DNA from: CAVTJL01 sp963828215
Lineage (GTDB): Bacteria > Pseudomonadota > Alphaproteobacteria > Geminicoccales > Geminicoccaceae
Direction: 5' to 3'
DNA: 64,000 nt
Assembly: GCA_963828215.1 (NCBI GenBank)
Contig: CAWHFO010000046.1
Span: 372,001 to 436,000, forward strand
The position numbers and the translations under genes were made by a program. Numbering within the stretch: position 1 is the stretch's first letter; each line of letters opens with the position of its first letter. The notes beneath the pieces were generated by a model, which did no database searches, had not been told where the DNA came from, and saw only the letters and a list, made by a program, of their open reading frames with translations. Shown piece after piece: positions 56,350 to 64,000 of the stretch.

Positions 56350-56378
56350 ACAATAAAGCTTAAAGCCGGCTCCGTCAA
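56350..56378 (-). promoter_or_regulatory. Candidate promoter of the decayed XRE-ImmA cassette
   Basis: Minus strand TTGACG (56378-56373), 17-base spacer, TATTGT (56355-56350), followed by a leader of about 37 bases to ATG 56306. Its AT-rich context and good match support 56306 as the cassette start. Confidence 0.5.
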
Positions 56379-56615
56379 TGATGCCGTTCCTTCCGGGGGT
56401 GCGGAGGTGTCATTCGTGCGGTCGCCTCCCGTTTGGTCGGAGTGTCGATCAACAGGACCTCCAAGCTTCTGGTCGAGGCCGGCGAAGCGTGCGCAACGTT
56501 CCACGATCAGGCGGTGCGCGACCGAGACCACCCGCCCCAGGGGCCTCGCCACCCGCCGGCTCAGGGTCTATTTGAGGGGAGGACAGGCGGTCCCGAGCAG
56601 GGAGGCAGCCCCGAC

Positions 56616-59600
56616 GTGACAGGGCTCCGCGAGGTCACCCTCGACGACAAGTACACCCGGGCAGAGGGGCCGGTCTTCATGACCGGCATCCAGGCCCTGG
56701 TGCGCCTGCCGATGATGCAGCGCCGGCTGGACGAGGCGGCCGGGCGGAACACGGCCGGGCTCGTCACGGGCTACCGGGGTTCTCCTCTCGGCGGCTACGA
56801 CCAGCAGCTCGAGCGGGCGAAGGCGCTGCTCGACCTGCACCACATCGTCCACCAGCCGGCCGTCAACGAGGACCTGGCCGCCACCGCCTGCCAGGGCACC
56901 CAGCAGGTGGGGCTCCAGGGCAGGGCGAAGTATGACGGCGTTTTTTCCATCTGGTACGGCAAGGGGCCGGGCGTCGACCGCTCCGGCGACGCCATCCGCC
57001 ACGGCAACCTCTTCGGCACGCACCCCCTGGGCGGCGTGCTTCTCCTCCTCGGCGACGACCATATCTGCAAATCGAGCACCACGGCGCACCAGAGCGAGTA
57101 CGCCATGGTCGACGCGATGGTGCCGATCCTGAACCCCTCCGGCGTCCAGGAGATTCTGGAATTCGGCCTCTTCGGGATCGCCATGTCCCGGTTCTCGGGG
57201 GCCTGGGTGGCGCTGAAGTGCATCCACGACACGGTCGAGAGCACGGCCTCGATCGAGATCGACCCGGCCCGCGTGGCGATGCGGCTGCCCGAGGATTTTT
57301 CCATGCCCGAGGGCGGCCTCAACATCCGGATTCCGCCCGAGGTCCCCTGGCCGCCCATGGCGCTGGAGGTCGAGCGCCTGCTGCACGTCCACAAGCTCGA
57401 AGCCGCAAAAGCCTTTGCCCATGCCAACGGGCTCGACCGCATCGTCCTCGGCGGCGAGGGCGCCTGGCTCGGCATCGTCACGGCCGGCAAGGCCTGGATG
57501 GACGTGGTCACCGCGCTCGACGAGCTCGGCATCGACGAGGCCCGCGCCCGGGCCCTCGGGCTCCGCGTCTACAAGCCGGCGCTGACCTGGCCGCTCGAGC
57601 CGCGCATGCTCGAGCAGGCGGTGGCGGGCCTCGACCAGGTCATGGTGATCGAGGAAAAGCGCCCGCTGATCGAAGGACAGATAAAAGAGCTGCTCTATGC
57701 CGGGCCGCACCGCCCCGAGGTCATCGGCAAGCAGGACGAGCAGGGGCTTCCCCTCTTTCCCTCGCACGGCTCGCTGGACAGCAACGCCATCGCCCTCGCC
57801 ATCGCCCGGCGCCTCGTCGAGCGCACCGATGATCCGGAGCTGAGATCCCGCATCGGCGAGCTCGAGGCCCGGGCCGAGGCCGCCCGCCACCTGGCGCCGG
57901 GGCTCGTGCGCCTGCCCTGGTTCTGCCCCGGCTGCCCGCACAACAGCTCGACCAAGGTGCCCGAGGGCAGCATGGCCGTGGCCGGCATCGGCTGCCACTT
58001 CATGGCCACCTGGATGGACCGCCAGACCCTGGGCTTCACCCAGATGGGCGGGGAGGGCGCCTCCTGGATCGGCATGGCCCCCTTCGTCAGCCGCCCGCAC
58101 ATCTTCCAGAACCTCGGCGACGGCACCTTCTATCATTCGGGCTCGCTGGCGATCCGCGCCGCCAAGGCCGCCGGCGCCAACATCACCTTCAAGATCCTCT
58201 TCAACGACGCCGTCGCCATGACCGGCGGGCAGAAGATGGAGACGGCCAACCTCACGGTGCCGCAGATCGCCCGGCTGCTGGAGGCGGAGGGGATCGGCGA
58301 GATCGTCGTCGTCACCGACGAGCCCGGGAAATATCCGATCGGCGCCGGCTTCCCGCACGGCGTGCGCATCCACCACCGGGACGAGATGGACGGCATCCAG
58401 CGCCGCCTGCGCGACGTACCGGGCGTCACCGCGATCATCTACGACCAGACCTGCGCCGCCGAGAAGCGCCGCCGCCGCAAGCGCGGCACCTATCCCGACC
58501 CGGACGAGCGCGTGGTCATCAACGAGCTGGTCTGCGAGGGCTGCGGCGACTGCGGCGTCCAGTCCAACTGCGTCGCCATCCAGCCCGTCGAGACCGAGCT
58601 CGGCCGCAAGCGCCGCATCGACCAGTCCGCCTGCAACAAGGATTTTTCTTGTCTCAAAGGGTTCTGTCCGTCGTTCGTCACGGTCAAAGGAGGAAAACTC
58701 CGGCGGGGCAGCGAGACGGCCCGCAAGGCGCCCTTCCCGGTGCTGCCCGAGCCCACTTTGCCCGAGCTCGCCGAGCCCTACGGCATCGTCGTCACCGGCA
58801 TCGGCGGCACGGGCGTCATCACCATCGCCGCCCTCCTCGGCATGGCGGCGCATCTCGAGGGCAAGGGCTGCAGCGCGCTCGACATGCTGGGCCTGGCCCA
58901 GAAGGGCGGCGCCGTCCTCTCGCATCTGCGCCTCGCCCCCACCGCCGCCGGCACGGGCTCGCCGCGCATCGCCGCCGGCACCGCCCGGCTGCTCCTCGGC
59001 TGCGACATGGTGGTGGCGGCCGGCAGGAGCGCGCTCCCGACCGTGGGCCGGGGCCGGACCCGCGTGGTCCTCAATCTCGAGCAGACCATGACCGGCGCCT
59101 TCACCCACGACCCCGACCTCGCCTTCCCGGCCGAGGCGATCCTGGGCGAGATCGCCCGCGCCGCCGGCCCGGAGGCGGTCGACCAGCTCGATGCCAGCCG
59201 CCTCGCCCGCCAGCTCCTGGGCGACGCCATCGGCGCCAACCTCCTCATGGTCGGCTTCGCCTGGCAGAAGGGCCTTCTGCCGCTCTCCCGCGAGGCCATC
59301 GAGCGCGCCATCGAGATCAACGGCGTGGCCGTCGCCTTCAACAAGCAGGCCTTTCTCTGGGGCCGCCGCGCCGCCCACGACCAGGCGGCCGTCGAGGCGG
59401 TGGCCCGCGCCGGCGAGGCCCCCCGGCCGCGCACGCGCTCGCTCGACGAGCTGATCGACCAGCGCGCGGCCTTTCTCGGCGGACTACCAGGACGCCGCCT
59501 GGGCCGCCCGCTACCGGGCAGACGGTCGAGCGCGTGCGGGCGGGCGAGGCGGCCGTCCTCCCCGGCACCCGGACGCTCACCGAGGCCGTCGCCCGCAACC

Positions 59601-60100
59601 TCTTCAGGCTCATGGCCTACAAGGACGAGTACGAGGTGGCCCGGCTCTACACGGACGGCGCCTTCGAGCGCCAGCTCCGGGCCGACTTCGAGAGCTGGGA
59701 CCGCCTCGAGGTGCATCTGGCCCCGCCGCTGCTGGCCGACCGCGATCCCACCTCCGGGCATCTCAAGAAACGCCGCTTCGGCCCCTGGATGCTCCGGGCT
59801 TTTCGTCTTGTGGCGCGCTTCAGGAAGCTGCGCGGCACGCCCTTCGACATCTTCGGCCGAACCGCCGAGCGGCGCATGGAACGCCAGCTCATCGCCGACT
59901 ACGAGTCCCTCCTCGACGAGATTCTTTCCTCGCTCACGCCCGCGAGCCACGCGCCGGCCGTTGCTCTGGCGAGCCTGCCCGCCGAGATCCGCGGCTTCGG
60001 CCACGTGAAAGAAGAAAACCTCGCGCGCGCCGAGGCAAAGAAAAAAAGGCTACTGGACGACTTCCGCGGCGCGGCACCGGCGCTCCACGCGGCGGAGTGA
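56616..60100 (+). CDS. Indolepyruvate ferredoxin oxidoreductase, fused alpha-beta form (two frameshifts near the C-terminus)
   Basis: About 1160 residues: a natural IorA-IorB fusion that oxidatively decarboxylates aryl 2-keto acids to aryl-CoA with ferredoxin. N-terminal pyrimidine domain (FMTGIQALVRLPMMQRRLDE, TGYRGSPLGGYD); ThDP site LGDGTFYHSGSLAIRAA with LFNDAVAMTGGQ; Fe-S cysteines in CEGCGDCGVQSNCVA and CNKDFSCLKGFCPSF; gamma-type domain ITGIGG-like VVTGIGGTGVITIAALLG. Two +1 insertions (about 59483 and 59519) interrupt DYQDAAWAARYRA-TVERVRAGEAA; the tail then runs to ALHAAE. GTG start with GGGAGG about eleven bases upstream. Often used in aromatic amino acid degradation. Confidence 0.92.
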
Positions 60101-60171
60101 CCCCTGGCGTCGATCTCCTCGACGCCCCGCCTCGCTTGACGGGCGGGCCGGTCGCTGGCAGGCGATCCGCC

Positions 60172-60649
60172 GTGCCGCCCACCCCCGCCATCCGACCTTT
60201 TCTCGATTTCCCTGCCGCCCACGGGATCGCTGCTGGCCCTCGACCTCTCGAAGCGCCGCATCGGCCTCGCCGGCACCGACGCCGGCCGCCGTCTGGTCAC
60301 CCCGCTCCTGACCCTCGAGCGCCGCGGCCTCGCCGCCGACGTGGCCCGGCTCCAGCATCTCGTCCGCGAGCGGCAGGTCGTGGGCCTCGTGATCGGCTGG
60401 CCCCTCAACATGGACGGCAGCATCGGCCCCCGCGCCCAGGCCTGCCAGGACTGGGCCAAGGCCTTCTCGCAGGCCCTGGACCTGCCGGCCCTCCTCCAGG
60501 ACGAGCGCCTGACCACCGCCGCCGTCGGCTTCGCCATCGAGGAAGGCCGCCTGCCCCGGCCCCGCCCCGGCACGCCCCTCGACCACTACGCCGCCGCCGT
60601 CATCCTCGAGGACGCGCTGCGGGCCATGGCCTCGGCGGCGACGCCGTAG
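60172..60649 (+). CDS. ruvX: Holliday junction resolvase-like RuvX/YqgF (frameshifted near 60221)
   Basis: 158 residues if one base is removed near 60221. RNase H-fold core LLALDLSKRRIGLAGTDAGR with the catalytic Asp, VVGLVIGWPLNMDGSIGPRA, and LQDERLTTAAVGFAI with the acidic motif, ending DHYAAAVILEDAL. In E. coli the homologue matures 16S rRNA (pre-16S nuclease). A GTG at 60172 starts a frame (PPTPAIRPFLDFPAA) that joins the core after the correction; without it no start codon precedes GSLLALD. Lies 72 bases after the indolepyruvate oxidoreductase. Confidence 0.85.
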
Positions 60650-60676
60650 AGAGAAGGCAAGGCTCCTTTACTCTCG

Positions 60677-61087
60677 CTAGCAGCGTACTGCCCGCGCGTG
60701 GCCCGCATCGGCGTAGGGGAGAATCCTGGCGTCACGGGTGACCACAGGCGCGTCGAGGGCGCGCGCCGTGGCGATGATGATGCGGTCGACCGGATCGGTG
60801 GGCGGTGTGCCGGGGAGGCGGGTCGAGGCGATCAGGATGGCCGGCGTGAGCGCCGCGAGGCGAAGGCCCGGCAGGGCCAGGAACCGCGAGAACCACGCTT
60901 CCGCCTCATCGTCCAGGTCGAGCTTTCCTTTCGCCGTCTTGGTGCCGATCTCCCAGGCGGTCATCGGCGAGACGAAGACGGCGTCCACCGCCTGGGCCGC
61001 CCGGATGGTGCCGCGCGCCGTCTCGTGCATGGGGTCGCCGTTGGCGAGCCACAGCACGGCGCAGGTGTCGAGCAGGACGGCGCTCAA
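60677..61087 (-). CDS. PIN-domain toxin (VapC family)
   Basis: 136-residue ribonuclease toxin. Acidic active-site residues in LLDTCAVLWLA (Asp near 7), SPMTAWEIGTKTAKGKL (Glu), and PTDPVDRIIIATARAL (Asp), then VVTRDARIL. TTG start at 61087 overlaps the antitoxin stop (TTGA), typical of type II toxin-antitoxin pairs. Targets of VapC toxins are usually tRNA or 23S rRNA; the target here is unknown. The subgroup matches PIN proteins paired with Phd/YefM antitoxins. Confidence 0.88.
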   Translation of the reverse strand: MSAVLLDTCAVLWLANGDPMHETARGTIRAAQAVDAVFVSPMTAWEIGTKTAKGKLDLDDEAEAWFSRFLALPGLRLAALTPAILIASTRLPGTPPTDPVDRIIIATARALDAPVVTRDARILPYADAGHARAVRC

Positions 61088-61335
61088 CCCTCCGCTTCCC
61101 AGACCTCTCCCGTCGGCTCGGTGAGATCGACGTCCGGCGGCACCCGCACGCTGCCGCGCATCGCGCCATGCAGCTCGACCGCCGGCAGCACCTCGGGCTC
61201 GCTCAACGGCCGCAGCTCGGCCACGGCGCGACCATGCCGCGTCAGGATCACACGATCCTGCCGGCCCGACGCGACCGCGTCGATGAAGCCGAGGCAGCGG
61301 CTCTTGAATGCGGTGACATTGATCCGCGCTGTCAT
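61084..61335 (-). CDS. Phd/YefM-family antitoxin
   Basis: 83 residues. N-terminal DNA-binding Phd/YefM fold: INVTAFKSRCLGFIDAVASG, then RVILTRHGRAVAELRPL. The C-terminal toxin-binding tail is acidic (PPDVDLTEPTGEVWEAEG). ATG 61335. A perfect inverted repeat 18 bases upstream is the likely autoregulatory operator. Stop overlaps the toxin start. Confidence 0.88.
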   Translation of the reverse strand: MTARINVTAFKSRCLGFIDAVASGRQDRVILTRHGRAVAELRPLSEPEVLPAVELHGAMRGSVRVPPDVDLTEPTGEVWEAEG

Positions 61336-61352
61336 CGGGGACCTCGAAGATG

Positions 61353-61400
61353 TGGACCGATAAAGTGGTCCATATTGTGGCGCCGAATCGTGTCGGTCAA
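61353..61400 (-). promoter_or_regulatory. Promoter and operator of the toxin-antitoxin pair
   Basis: Minus strand TTGACC (61400-61395), 17-base spacer, CAATAT (61377-61372). Directly downstream and overlapping is a perfect inverted repeat TGGACC-N8-GGTCCA (61372-61353) with an AT-rich centre, well placed for autorepression by the antitoxin complex. Confidence 0.65.
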
Positions 61401-61688
61401 CAGGGCATGAGCCCCATTCTCGAGGAATCGGATCGTCGGCAAGGAGCTTTGCCACCACCGGACGTTCCCCTTCATGCCCGAACTCGGCTGGGCGGCCTAC
61501 TTCCCCACAAAACGTTGCCTCGACGTCCGGCCGCTCGGGCGTGCCCGATCGAGGGGCGACTTAAAAGCCCAGACCGGACACTCACGCAGGCTCGGCAGCG
61601 CGGCCCGAAGCTTCTGGCCGATCGCGGCAAGGGGAGTTGGGTGGACTGTCACAGCAATTCCGTTCGACGGACCGATGTATGGCGGTCG

Positions 61689-62630
61689 CTAATCGTCGCG
61701 TCCGTGCCTCGGAAGCCTGAGCGTTAGGTCCGCCAGATCGTGCACAGTGGTCTGACCCTTCAAGATGCTGTCTAGCAAATTCTCGATCATATCTTCAGCA
61801 TCCCTTGAGTTGATAGGGGAGAAGTGTGGCGCCAATATAAAATTGTACCAACTCAGCATCCGTATCCGTAACTTTACCTTTCCGGCAAGGTCCTTTACGC
61901 GACCGTTCACGGTCGTGGCTCCGTCGTCGTACTCCTCTCGAGTGACGTGACGCTTCCACAAGCGGCCATACTCGCCGTACTCCTCTCGGGCGCATCCGAG
62001 TCGCTCGATGCTCCGGGCCACGTCCACCGGATAGAGCCCGGTCGGCGGCATCGGGTCGACCTCGACGTAGACAAAATTTCGGAAGTACGACCCTCTATTC
62101 ACGGCTACAACTCGCCGCATCCTATAATATTCTGTCTCACTAAAGTAGAAATTGAGCCTCCCAAAAGAGAGGATGCGCTCACGTTTGTAGCTTGTCACAG
62201 GGAGGGCGCTTGAGCCGCGGAACCACCACACGGGCGTGAGTGTTGCCCCGCGGGTCTTTACGCTAATCGGATCTTGCAACAGCACGTCCAGCCGATGAAG
62301 CGCCTCACGTGGATTATCGAATTCGCACAGCCCCCGGCACCCCGGGAATGCTGCAGCGAAGCGCTGCGAGAAAAAGACGGTTGAGTCTCTGAGTTGGTCA
62401 GGGTCAGCAGCGCCTCGATGCCCCGCACCGCCGTCGTGACCCGTCGAGACGTCTGACGCGCCGCCTGCGACGGGCGAACTGTCATTCCCCGGCTTTCGGC
62501 TCGCCGGGCCCGCTCGCCCGCGGAAGCGCAGCCACAGCCGGATCCCTACTCCCCTCGCCGCTGCTGCGATGGTGGACGCCGCGAGTTCTTGGAAGACGCC
62601 TGCGAAGAATGCGGCGATGGCCGCCATCAT
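61689..62630 (-). CDS. Unknown 313-residue protein with N-terminal hydrophobic segment
   Basis: Begins MMAAIAAFFAGVFQELAAST, an N-terminal hydrophobic helix or anchor, followed by a basic patch, a low-complexity Gly/Ser linker (about 40-80) and a globular domain (about 85-313). Notable segments are FSQRFAAAFPGCRGLCEF, TPVWWFRGSSALPV, LNFYFSETEYYRMRRVVAVN and YFRNFVYVEVDPMPPTGLYP. GAGG lies just before the ATG. GC content is lower than the flanks, and it neighbours a toxin-antitoxin pair. I do not recognise the family; the WWFRGS and aromatic-rich strand pattern suggests a folded enzyme or effector domain. Confidence 0.65.
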   Translation of the reverse strand: MMAAIAAFFAGVFQELAASTIAAAARGVGIRLWLRFRGRAGPASRKPGNDSSPVAGGASDVSTGHDGGAGHRGAADPDQLRDSTVFFSQRFAAAFPGCRGLCEFDNPREALHRLDVLLQDPISVKTRGATLTPVWWFRGSSALPVTSYKRERILSFGRLNFYFSETEYYRMRRVVAVNRGSYFRNFVYVEVDPMPPTGLYPVDVARSIERLGCAREEYGEYGRLWKRHVTREEYDDGATTVNGRVKDLAGKVKLRIRMLSWYNFILAPHFSPINSRDAEDMIENLLDSILKGQTTVHDLADLTLRLPRHGRDD

Positions 62631-63193
62631 GATCCTCGTTGATCAGCCTGCCAGGGAACTCAGCCGCCTGTGCGCATCGCGCGATAAATGACGACGATGA
62701 CCCTGCAGCCGCACTGTGCAGGAGAGCGGTCCGCAGTGTCTATTGTCTTTCTGCCTAGGCGAGCCGGCGCCTTGAGCAGTTGCGGTGGCAGCGAACTCAA
62801 CTCCCCTTGGTTTGGTCAGGAAGGGTAGGGTCAACGACGACAGTGGGTACTTGCCTGCGAACCGTCCTCTCGCCACGCTCAGCGCTTCTGATTGAACGCC
62901 GAAGCCGGAGTCCAACTCTAAACGCTTTGATACACCTTTGGTGTGCAATCCGAGACGCAAAACGAACATTCAGAGATCAATTCGACGGTGACGGTGACGG
63001 GGCACTCTACTCTCCTCTCGTGCTCCCTACTCTCCTGTCGTGCTCCGAAGGGTAGGGCCAAGCCTAGCTGGAGTCACGTCGGCGAATCGCCCGCTCACTG
63101 CGACCTCCCCGGTGACGTGCCGTGGGCGGGAAGGTGAGGGGCGTGCGATCAGGCCAGACGGCGGCGTGACAAAAGAAAAGAATCACTTTTCGG
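62631..63193. other. Gene-poor region
   Basis: About 560 bases with only short, unconvincing open frames (for example a minus-strand frame 62643-62969 with Ser/Arg-rich translation). A partly duplicated motif CTCTACTCTCCT/CCCTACTCTCCT occurs around 63004-63040. No RNA gene or known repeat recognised. Confidence 0.35.
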
Positions 63194-63221
63194 TTGACAG
63201 AAGGTCTTAAACTCCTAGTAC
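63194..63221 (+). promoter_or_regulatory. Promoter immediately upstream of the last gene
   Basis: TTGACA (63194-63199), 16-base spacer, TAGTAC (63216-63221), only eight bases before the ATG at 63230. If used, the transcript would be almost leaderless, although AAGGAG (63222-63227) is also present. Confidence 0.4.
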
Positions 63222-63229
63222 AAGGAGAA

Positions 63230-64000
63230 ATGCCTTCTCCCTACCCCTCCCGCTCGCCCGTCTCGCTGCCCGGCGCCCGTCGCTGCCGGCTGGCACGCCG
63301 CCTCGCCGCCGGGCTCACCCCGGCCGAGGTCGCCGAGGTCGAGGCCACCACGGAGGAAGAAATCCAGGCGTTCATCGCCGACCGCGAGTTTTCTCGTCTC
63401 GTCGCCCAGTACCGGGCCGCCCGCGAGCTGCCCTTCGACGAGCAGGAGCGGCTGCTGATCGAGACGGCCATGGCCGATCTCCAGCATCTCGTCGACATGG
63501 GCGACCGCCGCGCCCTGATGTTCATTGTCTACGAGGCCAACCGCGGCCGGAGCCCGGCCGCAGCGGCTGGTCCAGCTCGTGCGGCGCACCTTCGAGCAGG
63601 CGACCGAGCCCAAGGCCATGCGGCCGGAGCCGACCGCGCCGCCCGAGCAGCATCGCGACTCGATGGCGGGCTACGGCCAGCATCCGCTGGGCCCGGCCCA
63701 TGCCGCCGCCCCGCGCCTCGCCGACTTCATCGGCGCCGAGGCCGGCCGGGCCGCGCTGCGCGAGGCGGCGCGCGAGGCGGCGGCAGCCGACGCCCGAGGC
63801 GCCCGTCGCCCCGAGCGAGCCCGCTCCCGCCGCCGAGGCCGAGCTTCCCGCCCTGACCTGGTCCGCCTCGGGCGAGCCCATCGCGCCGCCCGGCTACCGC
63901 ATCGTCTGGGTGCCCCGCCACCCGGGCGTCCCCGACCTGCCCGACGAGCTGCCGCTCTCCCCGATCGCCCGGCTCGCCCACGATTTTCCCGACTTCGCCG
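63230..64000 (+). CDS. Conserved hypothetical protein, partial at window end (two frameshifts)
   Basis: N-terminal helix-turn-helix-like region RLARRLAAGLTPAEVAEVEA followed by TTEEEIQAFIADREFSRLVA, then a helical segment (RLLIETAMADLQHLVDMGDR). An extra C at about 63561 shifts the frame (corrected: ERLVQLVRRTFEQATEPKAM). A second +1 near 63788 precedes a Pro/Ala-rich linker and GYRIVWVPRHPGVPDLPDEL at the edge. Resembles small-terminase-like or HTH hypothetical proteins that in alphaproteobacteria occur with the GPKTPEGKARS type protein found here at 7.6 kb. Function unknown. Confidence 0.6.

Noticed and set aside
56568..59378. 936-codon antisense frame within the indolepyruvate oxidoreductase
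   Set aside because: Shadow frame produced by codon bias; no recognisable domain.
62643..62969. 108-codon minus-strand frame in the gene-poor region
   Set aside because: Ser/Arg-rich translation, no ribosome binding site and no similarity to known proteins.

Overview
The window is about 64 kb of very GC-rich, strongly GC3-biased chromosomal DNA from an alphaproteobacterium, most likely Rhodospirillales or a related soil/water lineage. This rests on the pdxJ-lepB-rnc-era cluster, HspQ, a DUF29 protein, the ROSE/RpoH-controlled small heat-shock gene, and the short palindromes typical of that class. No rRNA, tRNA or CRISPR array was found. The host is inferred from gene content only.

Layout. 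1-5.6 kb: a truncated sugar-binding protein, pdxJ, lepB-rnc-era (overlapping genes; acpS and recO are absent from their usual places), then two membrane proteins. 5.6-8.4 kb: a small mobile/low-GC scar with a C-terminally deleted IS1380 transposase, gene remnants and palindromic repeats. 8.5-21.6 kb: housekeeping and metabolism (hutH, an Atm1-type ABC exporter, a GMC oxidoreductase, gpsA, a divergent ppc, hspQ-fsa with a secreted DsbD-alpha-like protein, a HIBADH-family dehydrogenase, DUF29). 21.7-23.6 kb: a lower-GC island with a truncated DUF262 (GmrSD-like) gene. 24-35 kb: pepN, mmsA, an operon TPP enzyme-EamA-Fur/Zur-ubiX, a gene-free structured stretch that may encode a small RNA, and an acyl-CoA ligase-panE pair. 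35-53 kb: ArsR+SRPBCC, an orphan TctC, hsp20-dnaJ under heat control, otnK-otnC, pccA, xthA, dacB, small surface proteins, a SlcC-like dehydrogenase, a hydrolase and a di-haem peroxidase. 53-64 kb: a HAD protein, a decayed XRE-ImmA cassette, a fused indolepyruvate oxidoreductase, ruvX, a Phd/VapC-type toxin-antitoxin pair with an operator, and unknown genes.

Functional themes. Propionyl-CoA and valine catabolism (mmsA, pccA), tetronate-type sugar acid use (otnK/otnC), nutrient uptake by orphan binding proteins, and heat/proteostasis control are represented. hsp20 has both an RpoH-type promoter and a ROSE-type RNA thermometer, and hspQ has a matching RpoH-type promoter.

Quality warning. About twenty genes, many of them essential, are interrupted by single-base frameshifts, and nearly all are +1 insertions that restore a full-length protein when one base is removed. 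This looks like residual long-read error rather than biology. By contrast, the IS1380 remnant, the truncated DUF262 gene and the XRE-ImmA cassette (two in-frame stops) look genuinely decayed. Coordinates of such genes span the whole interrupted reading frame.
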